A stretch of 64,000 bases of DNA from Amycolatopsis sp. NBRC 101858 (GTDB lineage Bacteria; Actinomycetota; Actinomycetes; Mycobacteriales; Pseudonocardiaceae), in contig NZ_BSTD01000002.1 of NCBI RefSeq assembly GCF_030269325.1, positions 558,001-622,000 on the forward strand, written 5' to 3'. Positions 1 through 7,843 of this stretch are shown here, one piece after another. A program made the translations under genes and the position numbers. Numbering within the stretch: position 1 is the stretch's first letter; every line of letters begins with the position of its first letter. A model generated the notes under the pieces. It was not told the origin of the DNA. It ran no database searches and worked only from the letters and a program-made list of their open reading frames with translations.

Positions 1-434
1 CCCGATTCGCCCAGCACGAGGCCGTGCCGGGCGAGGCGGTCACGCAGGTGGTGGAGGTCGGCCGTGACCACTGCGTCGAGGTCGCGCAGGGAGGCCTGGG
101 GAAGAGCGGAGATTTCGACCTGGCACCCGGGCTCGAGGCTCACTGGTGAACCTGCCGGGAGCGGTGCAGCGGGGCTGTCGGGGCGGAGGGTCCGCGGGGT
201 GTGCGGGCCCAGCGCCGTGGCGAGGAGGTCGGGATCGAGCGATCTGGCCGGGTCGTCGGCGTGGTGCACGGTGAACTCCAGCTCGACGCCGATCAGGCGC
301 GGTGGGCCGTGCTTGAAGCACACCGATGCCACGTACGCCTCCCCCGCCGCGCGGTCCGCCAGGACCCGCGCGGTGCGGTTCGACGCACTTCCCGACTTCT
401 CGGGAAAGTCGTGCACCGTAGACGCTTCTGTCAT
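1..434 (-). CDS. egtA: Glutamate-cysteine ligase, EgtA type (3' part outside window)
   Basis: Partial gene: about 144 codons from the amino terminus are present, read leftwards from an ATG at 434 behind an AAGGA ribosome site. The family makes gamma-glutamylcysteine from glutamate and cysteine. In actinobacteria the EgtA branch feeds ergothioneine synthesis, and egtA usually heads an egtABCDE operon. What is seen is the glutamate-cysteine ligase family 2 signature GVELEFTVH at about residues 49-57, preceded by a region with the invariant-looking GEAYVASVCFKHGPPRLIGV stretch. The rest, including the ATP site, lies to the left of the window. No neighbour inside the window tests the ergothioneine assignment, so a generic carboxylate-amine ligase remains possible. 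Confidence 0.72.
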   Translation of the reverse strand, partial: MTEASTVHDFPEKSGSASNRTARVLADRAAGEAYVASVCFKHGPPRLIGVELEFTVHHADDPARSLDPDLLATALGPHTPRTLRPDSPAAPLPAGSPVSLEPGCQVEISALPQASLRDLDAVVTADLHHLRDRLARHGLVLGES

Positions 435-554
435 GTCCGTCCTTGTTCCGGGTGGTGGAACTTCTTGACTTCGGACGCTACACGCGGGGTACGACAAAAT
501 CAGGCCGGATCTTGCGCAGCGGGACCGGTTCACCACTCCGTAAGAAGTCCCGGA

Positions 555-1481
555 TCAGGGCAAAGCGGATTCGGTGCCCAGCCCCAGCTCGGCCGCCGAG
601 GCCCGGACGGCGTCGATCACCAGGTGCAGCGCCGGCCGCCGGAACGCGGTGCGCCGGTAGGCGATCGACACCGTCCGCAGCAGGGGCGTGGTGAGCGCGA
701 CGACGTCGATCCCGGGCGGCCGCAGCAGCCGCAGGCCCAGGTCGGAAACCAGGGTGACGCCGAGCCCGGCCCCCACCATCGCCATCGCCGTGGACTGCTC
801 TTCGACCTCGTGGTTGATCTTCGGGGAGAAGCCGTGGCGCCGGCAGGCCGTGCGCATCGCCCGGCCGAAGTGCGACTTCGGGCTGGCCAGGATCCACGGG
901 TGCTCGGCGAGGTCGTCCAGGGAGGCCGACCCCGACGGGACCGCGCCCCGCGGCACGGCGGCGTGCAGCCGCTCGACGGCGACGACCGCGCGTTCCAGCC
1001 CGGCGTCCCACGCCGTCGGCGTGTCGGAGTAGTCGATGACGAACGAAAGGTCGAGCGTGCCGTCGCGGACGGCTTCGGCGGTGTCCTCCGGCGCCAGCTC
1101 GCGGGTGCGCACCTCGATGCCGGGGTGCTCGCCGGCCAGGGCGGTCAGCGCCGTCGGGAGCAGCCCGGAGGCCACTGACGCCCACACGCCGGCCACCAGC
1201 CGGACCGTGCGGGCCTCCTGGGCCTCCTCCAGGGCGAGCGTCGCGCGCTCCACCGAGCCGAGGATCTCCTCCGCGTGCTCGGTCAGCAGCTTGCCCAGCT
1301 CGGTCAGCTGGACGCGCCGCCCGAGCCGTTCGAACAGCTTGGCTCCCACGTCCCGTTCCAGCTGCGCAAGCTGCTGCGACACCGCCGAAGCGGTGTAGTG
1401 CAGGGCCGCCGCGGCTGCGGTGACGGTGCCTCGGCGCTGCAGCTCGCGGAGCATCCTCAACCGATGCAACGAAAGCTCCAT
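555..1481 (-). CDS. LysR-family transcriptional regulator
   Basis: A 308-residue protein of normal LysR length. The amino-terminal winged helix-turn-helix (about residues 1-60) has the family pattern TAAAAALHYTASAVSQQLAQ followed by a recognition helix and LTELG. The rest is a periplasmic-binding-protein-like effector domain. It is divergent from the amino acid dehydrogenase gene at 1593 across only 111 bp. LysR proteins commonly autoregulate and control the divergent neighbour, so control of that dehydrogenase is a reasonable inference. The effector cannot be read from sequence. No strong ribosome site precedes the ATG. Confidence 0.9.
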   Translation of the reverse strand: MELSLHRLRMLRELQRRGTVTAAAAALHYTASAVSQQLAQLERDVGAKLFERLGRRVQLTELGKLLTEHAEEILGSVERATLALEEAQEARTVRLVAGVWASVASGLLPTALTALAGEHPGIEVRTRELAPEDTAEAVRDGTLDLSFVIDYSDTPTAWDAGLERAVVAVERLHAAVPRGAVPSGSASLDDLAEHPWILASPKSHFGRAMRTACRRHGFSPKINHEVEEQSTAMAMVGAGLGVTLVSDLGLRLLRPPGIDVVALTTPLLRTVSIAYRRTAFRRPALHLVIDAVRASAAELGLGTESALP

Positions 1482-1552
1482 GCACCAAACCTAAACGAGA
1501 TCGTGCAGCAGCGTTAAATGGACGCGAGGGCCACCCGGGGCGCACGCTCGGT

Positions 1553-1574
1553 GGGGCGGTCGCCGGACCGCCCC
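1553..1574 (+). promoter_or_regulatory. Leader hairpin in front of the dehydrogenase gene
   Basis: A perfect 9-bp stem (GGGGCGGTC at 1553-1561 against GACCGCCCC at 1566-1574) with a GCCG tetraloop lies 10 bases before the GGAGGT ribosome site at 1585-1590. It could attenuate transcription from the LysR side or modulate translation. Function is not established. Confidence 0.4.
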
Positions 1575-1592
1575 GGACTTCCCTGGAGGTGA

Positions 1593-2801
1593 GTGGCCCT
1601 GATGACCCCGCGCAATGCCGAGCCGCTGATGCGACTGACCTGGACCGACCCCATCACCGGCGCCAACGGCTACCTGGTCGTGCACAGCCTGGTCTCCGGC
1701 GTCGCCACCGGCGGCACCCGGATGCGGGCGGGCTGCACGATGAGCGAGGTAGAAGACCTCGCCCGGGGCATGGCCAACAAGACCGCGACCTTCAACCTGC
1801 CGGTCGGCGGGGCGAAGGGCGGCATCGACTTCGACCCGAAGGACCCGCGGGCGTTCGGCGTGCTGAAGCGGTTCTGCGCGTTCCTGCGGCCCTGGCTCGA
1901 CGCGCACTGGGTGACCGCCGAGGACCTCGGCGTGCCCCAGCACCTGATCGACGAGGTGTTCGCCGAGCTCGGGCTCGAGCAGTCGTACCACGCGGCGATC
2001 GCCCGTTCGGCCGATCCGGCGCGCACCCTGCGCCGGGTGCAGGCGGGCCTCAACGCGCCGGTGCCCGGCGGGCTGCTGCTCGGCGACGTCGTCGGCGGCT
2101 ACGGCGTGGCGCAGGCGTGCCTCGGCGTCGCGGCGGCGTGGGACTGGGACGTGCGCGAGACGACCGTGGCGATCCAGGGCATCGGCACCATGGGCGGCGG
2201 CGCGGCCTGGTACCTGCACGAAGCCGGGATGAAGGTGGTCGCAGTGGCCGACGCCGCGGGCACGCTGTACGACCCGGTGGGCCTCGACGTCCCGGCGCTG
2301 CTGGAGCTGCGCGACCGCTTCGGCGAGGTCGATCGCACCCGGCTGCCGGAAGGCGTGCGGTCGCTGCCGCGCGAGGCGGTCGTCGGGATCGACGCGGACA
2401 TCTTCGTGCCGGCCGCGATCTCCTACGCGCTGCGGCCGGACAACGAGAACCTGGTCAAGGCGTCCGTGGTCGTCGAGGCGGCCAACGCGGCGACGACGCC
2501 GGAAGCGGAAGCCGCGCTCTCGGCCCGCGGTGTCGCGGTCGTGCCGGACTTCGTCGCCAACGCGGGCGCGGCGGCGTGGGCGTGGTGGCTGCTGCTGGGC
2601 GAGGTCGGCGCGGACCCGGCCGACTCGTTCCTGCGGCTGCGCACCGAGATGCAGGCGAAGGTCGCGCTCCTGCTGGCCGAGTGGAACATGGACCGGCTGC
2701 CGCTGCGCATCACCGGGCTGCGGCTCGCCGAGACGACCCGGGCCCAGCGTGCCGAGGCGGCGCTCGCCCCGGAAGGTGAGCCGGCACTGCTCATCCCGTG
2801 A
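1593..2801 (+). CDS. Glu/Leu/Phe/Val dehydrogenase family protein
   Basis: A 402-residue NAD(P)-dependent amino acid dehydrogenase, probably glutamate dehydrogenase-like. It would catalyse reversible oxidative deamination of an L-amino acid to a 2-oxo acid. The amino-terminal domain carries MANKTATFNLPVGGAKGG (about residues 60-77), with the substrate-binding and catalytic lysines K63 and K75. The carboxy domain has a Rossmann nucleotide-binding loop in the segment VAIQGIGTMGGG. The GTG at 1593 is only about 3 bases from GGAGG (1585-1589), whereas an in-frame ATG at 1602 is 12 bases away, so either start is possible. It is divergent from the LysR gene and ends at a strong terminator. Substrate preference (Glu versus Leu/Phe/Val) is not decided by these motifs. 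Confidence 0.88.
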   Translation: MALMTPRNAEPLMRLTWTDPITGANGYLVVHSLVSGVATGGTRMRAGCTMSEVEDLARGMANKTATFNLPVGGAKGGIDFDPKDPRAFGVLKRFCAFLRPWLDAHWVTAEDLGVPQHLIDEVFAELGLEQSYHAAIARSADPARTLRRVQAGLNAPVPGGLLLGDVVGGYGVAQACLGVAAAWDWDVRETTVAIQGIGTMGGGAAWYLHEAGMKVVAVADAAGTLYDPVGLDVPALLELRDRFGEVDRTRLPEGVRSLPREAVVGIDADIFVPAAISYALRPDNENLVKASVVVEAANAATTPEAEAALSARGVAVVPDFVANAGAAAWAWWLLLGEVGADPADSFLRLRTEMQAKVALLLAEWNMDRLPLRITGLRLAETTRAQRAEAALAPEGEPALLIP

Positions 2802-2809
2802 ACCGGGGG

Positions 2810-2844
2810 TCCGCGCGGCGCCCGTCGGGCCGGCGCCGCGCGGA
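2810..2844. terminator. Bidirectional terminator between convergent genes
   Basis: A perfect 13-bp stem: TCCGCGCGGCGCC at 2810-2822 and its complement at 2832-2844, with a 9-base loop. It sits between the dehydrogenase stop (2801) and the end of the leftward peptidase gene (2850). No T tract is present, as is common in GC-rich actinobacteria. Confidence 0.75.
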
Positions 2845-2849
2845 ATCCC

Positions 2850-3797
2850 TCAGCCCGCGAACCGGTCGGTGGCCCCGACCAGGACGTCCTGCATCGGCGT
2901 GTCCTGCGTGGAATGCCCGATGTTCTCCAGCAGCACCAGCTCGCTGCCCGGCCAGCCGTGGTGCAGCAGCCAGGGCGTGCCGACGATGTTGCTCGTGTCG
3001 AGCACGCCTTGCGCCAGCACCGCGGGGACGCCGGCGAGCTTGCCGAGGTTCCGCAGGATCTCGCCGTCGGGCAGGAACGCCCGGTTGCTGAAGTAGTGCG
3101 TGACTAGCCGCGCGAAGCAGAGCCGGTAGGCCGGGTCCTCGAAGCTCTTGTGCGGGGGCACGCCCGGGAGCATCGCGTCCTCCCAGGCGCACCAGTCGTC
3201 GGCCGCCTTGTGGTGGACCGCCGGGTCGGGATCCATCAGCAGCCGGTGGTAGGCGGCGGACAGGTCGCCGTCGCGGTCGTGCTCCGGCACTCCCTCGCGG
3301 AACTTCGCGAAGCCCTCCGGGAAGTACGCGCCGAGACCGCGGATGAGCATCTCGATCTCGATGAAGCGGTCGGTCGCCAGGCCCATCAGCACCAGCTCGC
3401 TGACGCGGCCGGGGTGGCGCAGCGCGTACGTCAGGCTCAGCACGCACCCCCAGGAACCGCCGAACAGCAGCCACTTCTCGACGCCCAGCCGGGTGCGCAG
3501 CAGCTCGAAGTCGGCGACCAGGTGGTCGGTGGTGTTGGCGGAGAGGTCGGCGACCGGGGCGCCGGCGTGCGGGGTGCTGCGGCCGCAGCCGCGCTGGTCG
3601 ACGAGCACGACCCGGTACTTCGCCGGGTCGAAGTACCGGCGGAGGTTCGTCGAGCAGCCCGAGCCCGGGCCCCCGTGCACGACGAGCGCCGGCTTCCCGT
3701 CCGGGTTCCCGCAGGTCTCCCAGTAGATCTCGTGCCCGTCGCCGACGTCGAGCAGACCGTGCTCGTAGGGTTCGATCTCGGGGTACAGCCCAGCCAT
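2850..3797 (-). CDS. pip: Proline iminopeptidase (prolyl aminopeptidase)
   Basis: A 315-residue alpha/beta hydrolase of peptidase family S33, which removes amino-terminal proline from peptides in the cytoplasm. The oxyanion-hole motif HGGPGSG is at about residues 41-47. The VDQRGCGRS segment is typical of the family, and the nucleophile elbow GGSWG places the catalytic serine at residue 115. There is no signal peptide. Length and motif order match the bacterial monomeric iminopeptidases closely. The ATG start at 3797 gives the expected amino terminus (MAGLYPEIEPYEHGLL). It is transcribed alone, with terminators on both sides. Confidence 0.95.
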   Translation of the reverse strand: MAGLYPEIEPYEHGLLDVGDGHEIYWETCGNPDGKPALVVHGGPGSGCSTNLRRYFDPAKYRVVLVDQRGCGRSTPHAGAPVADLSANTTDHLVADFELLRTRLGVEKWLLFGGSWGCVLSLTYALRHPGRVSELVLMGLATDRFIEIEMLIRGLGAYFPEGFAKFREGVPEHDRDGDLSAAYHRLLMDPDPAVHHKAADDWCAWEDAMLPGVPPHKSFEDPAYRLCFARLVTHYFSNRAFLPDGEILRNLGKLAGVPAVLAQGVLDTSNIVGTPWLLHHGWPGSELVLLENIGHSTQDTPMQDVLVGATDRFAG

Positions 3798-3854
3798 CAG
3801 CGCGTCCTTCCACCGGATACAACAGCGCTGTCACATTACCGCCGGAAGACACCC

Positions 3855-3885
3855 GCCGCGGCCCCTTTTTCGCCGGGGCCGCGGC
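3855..3885 (-). terminator. Terminator of the EspG/PPE operon
   Basis: An 11-bp perfect stem, GCCGCGGCCCC at 3855-3865 and its complement at 3875-3885, starts directly after the stop of the EspG gene (3886). The loop holds five Ts on the plus strand (As in the transcript). Confidence 0.7.
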
Positions 3886-4635
3886 TCAGACGAGGTCGAC
3901 GGCCAGTTCCATGAGCGTGTCGGCCAGATCGCGCGGGCCCGCCGGGCCGATGTGGATGACGGCGTCCTCGCCCGCGCCCGAGGTGTAGCTGAGGTAGCGG
4001 CCCCAGTCCGTGTCGGCGTAGTGCAGCGGCTGCCGCAGGCAGGTGTGGCGCCCGACGTCGTCCCGGCGGCCGACGTAGAGCTCCCCGCTGCCCGAGACCG
4101 GGCGCTGCACGAGGCTGACGACGTCGGCGACCGCCGGGTCGAGCGGGTAGGCGTCCTGGCCACGGCGCGCTGCCTCGGTCAGGTCCGCCACCCGGACGCT
4201 GCGCGGGCGCCCGCCGCCCGCGCCCATCGGCGGCAGCTGCTCGACGAGCGACTCGGCGAGCCGGTTCCGGTCGATCTCCTGGACACCGACCCGCGTCCCG
4301 TCGGAGACGGCCAGGACCGCCTGCAGTCCTTTCGCGGCGGCGAGCACACCGTAGGTGCGGCCGTCGACCCCGACCCAGCCGTAGCACTCCCGCGCCGGGC
4401 TCACCAGCAGCGGGAGCCAGTCGAGGAAGTCGACGGTCGACCGGCCGCGCGCGTCGATCAGCCCGGCTTCGGCCAGGGCGGCGTCGATGCGCTTGCCGGC
4501 CTCTTCGCGCTCCTCGTCCGAGAGCCACAGCGGCTCCGGGCGCAGCGTGATGTGCAGCTGACCGACCTGCTCGCGCTCGGCCAGTGCGGCCAGCGCCTCG
4601 ACCGGAACGTCCACCCGGCCTGTTGCCACGTCCAC
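3886..4635 (-). CDS. ESX secretion-associated EspG-family protein
   Basis: A 249-residue EspG-family protein. In mycobacteria EspG is a cytosolic chaperone that binds PE-PPE dimers and delivers them to a type VII (ESX) system. The fold is recognised from overall pattern: an amino-terminal strand region rich in LHITLRPEPLW, the central FLDWLPLLVSPARECYGWVG segment, and a carboxy half ending in the RGQDAYPLDPAVADVV and YVGRRDD blocks. It starts with GTG at 4635, 13 bases after the stop of the PPE-like gene, and is the last gene of the four-gene operon. No ESX core genes (eccB-E, mycP) are visible, so this is an orphan accessory cluster whose secretion machine lies elsewhere. Confidence 0.85.
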   Translation of the reverse strand: MDVATGRVDVPVEALAALAEREQVGQLHITLRPEPLWLSDEEREEAGKRIDAALAEAGLIDARGRSTVDFLDWLPLLVSPARECYGWVGVDGRTYGVLAAAKGLQAVLAVSDGTRVGVQEIDRNRLAESLVEQLPPMGAGGGRPRSVRVADLTEAARRGQDAYPLDPAVADVVSLVQRPVSGSGELYVGRRDDVGRHTCLRQPLHYADTDWGRYLSYTSGAGEDAVIHIGPAGPRDLADTLMELAVDLV

Positions 4636-4648
4636 CCGTTTGCTCGCT

Positions 4649-6013
4649 CTACTCGCCGATGACCGGCGGGCTGGTCCGCTGGTCGGTACCGAAGATGGCG
4701 TCCGGGTCCGCCTCGATCAGGAAGTCCGGCCGCTGGTGTTCATCATCTTCCTCACCCTCGCCCCGGCGGCCCCCGGCCCCCATGGGTCCCATCTGCCCGG
4801 ACCGCCCGGCGGCCGACCGCGCGGCGGCGGCCTCCGCGGCGGCGGCGTTGCCGAGACTGCCCATGCCGGAGCCACGGCCACTGCCGAGCCCGCGCTCCCC
4901 CGCGGCGCCGGACCCGGTACCGCGACCGGCGCCGCTCCCGGATTCGCTGCCGCTGCTGCTGCCGCTTCCGCTGATGGGCCGGCCGTTGGAGTCGAGCAGC
5001 CGGCTGCCGGCGTTCCCGCTGTTCGGCCCGCGACCACCGGTGCTCGAGTTGGGGTCGTTGCCGAAGGTGTTCGAGTAGTTCTGGCCGCCGCCCCCGCCGG
5101 TGTTGGTGGGGTAGAAGTCGATCCCGTCGGTGCCGATCGGCGTCTTGCCGGGGCGGTCGGTACCGGTCTGGCCGGGCCGGGTGGTCGTCGTGGTCGGACG
5201 GCCGGTGCCGGTCGTGTGGGTGGTGTCGTCGCCACCGGTGCCGCCCGTTCCCCCGGTGCCGCCCGTTCCCCCGGTGCCGCCCGTTCCGCCGGTGCTCCCG
5301 GTACCGCCGGTGCCACCCGTGCCGCCCGGCTTGTCGGGGCCACCGGTGTGCGTGGTGTCGACGCTGGTGGTCGAGGTGTGGTCGCCGCCGCCGGGGTCGC
5401 CGCCGCCGTTCTCGGGGTACCACTTGTTCTTGTCGGTGCCCTCGATGTGCCCGGGAGTCTCCGGCTTGTTCACGGAGATCGCGGCACCGTCGGATTCGAG
5501 AACCCCGTAGTCCGTCGGCAGCACTGCCCTGGTGCCGCTGGTGACGCTGCTGTACTGGTCCATGACACGGACGTTGGTCTCGTTGGCGGCGTTGTACTTG
5601 GCGATGCCCGCTTGGTAGTCGTCGATGTCGTCCTTGGCCATGAAGGGCCCGGCGATCGGGATGGCGGCCTTGAGCCCGGTGGTCCAGGGATTGGGCTTCT
5701 CGGGCTTCGGCGGGATTTCGACCACGGAGTTGCTCGAGTGGTCGAATGCGGCGGCCTGCGAATCGACCGAAGCCTTGGTGACGTCGAGGGGCGCGGCAGT
5801 CTGCGCGAAGGCCTGTTCGAGCGGACCGGCCCCGGCGTTCGCGGCGTCGGCCGCGTCCCCGCTCCACGAGCTGACCATCCGCGACTGCAGCGCCTTGATG
5901 CTCGCCCCTCGCTCCATGTAGGCGTCGGACAGCGACTGGACCGTCTCCGCCGTCTGCCGCAGGCCGGACGTATCGCCCTGCCTGAAGTTGTCGAAGATCT
6001 GCTTTCCGTCCAC
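4649..6013 (-). CDS. PPE-like protein with Gly/Thr-rich low-complexity tail
   Basis: A 454-residue probable type VII secretion substrate. The first ~170 residues form a helical PPE/WXG-like domain (for example MVSSWSGDAADAANAGAGPL around residue 47), the kind recognised by EspG, which is encoded immediately downstream. From about residue 210 the protein becomes low-complexity: (GGT)n repeats, TTTTTRPGQTG-type segments, then Ser/Gly/Arg-rich sequence. The tail ends in a short acidic stretch with the block GEGEEDDEHQRPDFL. There is no signal peptide, as expected for an ESX client. The low-complexity half probably spans or decorates the cell wall; its function is unknown. Confidence 0.8.
   Translation of the reverse strand: MDGKQIFDNFRQGDTSGLRQTAETVQSLSDAYMERGASIKALQSRMVSSWSGDAADAANAGAGPLEQAFAQTAAPLDVTKASVDSQAAAFDHSSNSVVEIPPKPEKPNPWTTGLKAAIPIAGPFMAKDDIDDYQAGIAKYNAANETNVRVMDQYSSVTSGTRAVLPTDYGVLESDGAAISVNKPETPGHIEGTDKNKWYPENGGGDPGGGDHTSTTSVDTTHTGGPDKPGGTGGTGGTGSTGGTGGTGGTGGTGGTGGTGGDDTTHTTGTGRPTTTTTRPGQTGTDRPGKTPIGTDGIDFYPTNTGGGGGQNYSNTFGNDPNSSTGGRGPNSGNAGSRLLDSNGRPISGSGSSSGSESGSGAGRGTGSGAAGERGLGSGRGSGMGSLGNAAAAEAAAARSAAGRSGQMGPMGAGGRRGEGEEDDEHQRPDFLIEADPDAIFGTDQRTSPPVIGE
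5237..5330. repeat. 18-bp tandem repeats encoding Gly-Gly-Thr runs
   Basis: Three adjacent 18-bp units (5237-5254, 5255-5272, 5273-5290; GGTGCCGCCCGTTCCCCC on the plus strand) are followed by more diverged copies. They encode the GGTGGT run of the PPE-like protein on the minus strand and should be prone to copy-number change. Confidence 0.75.
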
Positions 6014-6016
6014 TCG

Positions 6017-6655
6017 TCATGCCCCCTTGAGTGTCTTGACGACCCCGGCCGCGACCTGGTTCGCCACGGCGCAGGAGTCGTCCTGGCCTTGGTATCCCTG
6101 CGCCTGCACGCTGAACGAGAGGTCGTCGGCGATACCGACGACCAGGGTGCAGGTGCCCATCGGGCGCTCGTCCTGGATGTCGGCGTACACGGCCGGGTAA
6201 CCCTCGATGTCCGGAGCGTGCTCGAGGAACCTCACGAACTTCCCGTCGCGATACGCGGCGTACGTGCCGGCCAATCCGCCCGTGCCGTGCTCACGGTTCC
6301 CGGTGCCGAGGATGACCTGCAGGCCGATTCCCTCGCCGCTGATCTTCCACGCACAGGACGGTCCCGCCGCGGTCAACGGCGTGTCGCCGGCGGCCTGGTA
6401 TTTGCCGGCGTCGGTGTACTTCAGGGACGCGAGGAGGTCGGCGGGCAGGACCCCGCAGGTGTCGGACGCGTACTTGCCGGCGTCGAGGGGCTGCTGGGTC
6501 ACCTTGGGCACATCGGGATCCGAGGCGGGGGCACTCGTCGAGGCCGACGTGCTCGGCGCGGGAGACGCGGCACCCCCGGTCGTCGAGGTGCAAGCCACCG
6601 CGAGTCCCGCGGAGACGACCAGTATCGCGGCCAGGCCGCGGATTTCGCTTCGCAC
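6017..6655 (-). CDS. DUF3558 lipoprotein
   Basis: A 212-residue lipoprotein of the DUF3558 family, which often accompanies EspG/PPE genes in Pseudonocardiaceae. The GTG start at 6655 gives MRSEIRGLAAILVVSAGLAV followed by the lipobox cysteine (LAVAC, about residue 22). A Ser/Thr/Ala-rich linker and a globular domain follow, with paired cysteines around DTCGVLP, PSCAWKI, GTCTLVV and DDSCAV. An upstream extension to 6865 would bury the signal peptide and overlap the neighbouring gene in another frame, so it was rejected. It lies 13 bases after the WXG-like gene and 3 bases before the PPE-like gene. It probably sits on the outer membrane face; the biochemical role is unknown. Confidence 0.85.
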   Translation of the reverse strand: MRSEIRGLAAILVVSAGLAVACTSTTGGAASPAPSTSASTSAPASDPDVPKVTQQPLDAGKYASDTCGVLPADLLASLKYTDAGKYQAAGDTPLTAAGPSCAWKISGEGIGLQVILGTGNREHGTGGLAGTYAAYRDGKFVRFLEHAPDIEGYPAVYADIQDERPMGTCTLVVGIADDLSFSVQAQGYQGQDDSCAVANQVAAGVVKTLKGA

Positions 6656-6668
6656 GAGGTTGGTTCGC

Positions 6669-7061
6669 CTATGCCTTGAAGGTGCCGGACATGTCCTGGT
6701 CGGTCGCCACGGTCTTCGTCTGCGCCGCCTTGAGCTTCTTGATGTACTCCTGCGCGTACTTGCGCATGGAGTCGTTCTGCCGCTGCAGAGCGGCGATCGA
6801 GTCCGCGGTCGTCGAGGCGTAGCTCCCGCTGACCGCATCACCGCCCGGCGCCAGCTTGGGCGCATACACCAGGCTCTGGATCTTGGTGCCGTCCTCGACG
6901 ATCTTGTCGAGCACGTCCTCCCACTGGCCGATCACCGTGTTGAGCTCTTCGGGGTCCATCTTGAACTGGCCGCCCTTGCCGCCGCCGTACACGCGGCCCG
7001 GGGTGTTCAAGACGTCACCCCAGAGCGCCTGCGCCGCCTGACCGGCTTCGCCGATGATCAC
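6669..7061 (-). CDS. Small helical WXG100/ESX-like protein
   Basis: A 130-residue protein starting at GTG 7061 and heading the four-gene EspG/PPE/DUF3558 operon. It is predicted to be almost entirely helical, with a LNTVIGQWEDVLDKIVEDG segment carrying the conserved tryptophan and a YIKKLKAAQTKT tail that resembles ESX-type small secreted proteins. A canonical WXG turn is not clear, so it belongs to the looser WXG-like group seen next to PPE-like proteins. The likely role is partner or co-substrate of the PPE-like protein (inference from operon order). Confidence 0.65.
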   Translation of the reverse strand: MIIGEAGQAAQALWGDVLNTPGRVYGGGKGGQFKMDPEELNTVIGQWEDVLDKIVEDGTKIQSLVYAPKLAPGGDAVSGSYASTTADSIAALQRQNDSMRKYAQEYIKKLKAAQTKTVATDQDMSGTFKA

Positions 7062-7194
7062 GACCCGCCCCTTCCCCTCAGTTCACCCACCGTGATGGTG
7101 CAAAGATTAGCCAACTGTCTCACGCCGTGTCAGCGAATCGCCGCAACGTTCCGACGATGGGGTCTCGGGTTCGGTTCCCGGGCACTCCGGGTCA

Positions 7195-7210
7195 CAGTAC
7201 GTACGTACGG
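7195..7210. promoter_or_regulatory. AcnR-type operator
   Basis: CAGTACGTACGTACGG matches the known corynebacterial/mycobacterial AcnR operator pattern CAGNAC-N4-GTACTG except for the last two positions. It lies 37 bases upstream of the AcnR-like gene at 7248, in the position expected for autoregulation. Confidence 0.6.
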
Positions 7211-7247
7211 ATTGCGAGATCCCGGTCCGCGGTGCCAGGATTTCAGG

Positions 7248-7829
7248 ATGCCACGCGTAAGCCAGGATCACCTCGACGCACGCCGGCGCCAGATCCTCGA
7301 CGGCTCGCGCGTGTGCTTCGCACGTTACGGCTACGAAGGTGCCACAGTCCGGCGCCTGGAGGAAGCCACCGGGCTGTCGCGCGGGGCCATCTTCCACCAC
7401 TTCCGCGACAAGGAGTCGCTCTTCCTCGCCCTCGCCGAGGACGACGCCATCCGGATGGCCGACGTCGTCGCCGAACAGGGCCTGGTCCAGGTGATGCGGG
7501 ACCTCCTCGCCGGCGGTGACCACCCCGCCGACTGGCTCGGCACCCGCCTCGAGGTCTCGCGGCGGCTGCGCACCGACCCGGAATTCCGCGCCCGGTGGGC
7601 CGAACGCTCCGAGCAGCTGACCACCGCCACCCGCCTGCGCCTGCTGCGCCAGCGGGAGGCCGGGATCCTGCGCGACGACGTCGACGTGGACGTCCTCACC
7701 GCGTTCCTCGAGCTCGTCCTCGAAGGCCTGGTCTCGCACCTGGCGATGGGCCTGCCGGCCGCCGGCCTCGGGCCGGTGCTCGACCTCGTCGAGGAAACCG
7801 TGCGGCGGCACCGGCCGGGCACCGCCTGA
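7248..7829 (+). CDS. acnR: TetR-family regulator, AcnR-like
   Basis: A 193-residue TetR protein. The helix-turn-helix region (residues ~12-58) reads GYEGATVRRLEEATGLSRGA and IFHHFRDKESLFLALAEDD. The match to AcnR, the repressor of aconitase in Corynebacterium, extends into the ligand domain (RMADVVAEQGLVQVMRDLL, RLEVSRRLRTDPEFRARW). AcnR normally sits directly downstream of the aconitase gene; here no acn gene is adjacent, which is unusual. An AcnR-like operator precedes it. The next gene begins 14 bases after its stop. Control of aconitase is inferred from the family only. Confidence 0.75.
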   Translation: MPRVSQDHLDARRRQILDGSRVCFARYGYEGATVRRLEEATGLSRGAIFHHFRDKESLFLALAEDDAIRMADVVAEQGLVQVMRDLLAGGDHPADWLGTRLEVSRRLRTDPEFRARWAERSEQLTTATRLRLLRQREAGILRDDVDVDVLTAFLELVLEGLVSHLAMGLPAAGLGPVLDLVEETVRRHRPGTA

Positions 7830-7843
7830 TCCTTCGTGGTCAA

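Noticed and set aside
4640..6679. A 679-codon plus-strand reading frame antisense to the EspG/PPE/DUF3558 genes
   Set aside because: It mirrors the GC-rich minus-strand genes, is full of Gly/Val/Arg runs and has no family motif; the opposite strand has recognised proteins and ribosome sites.
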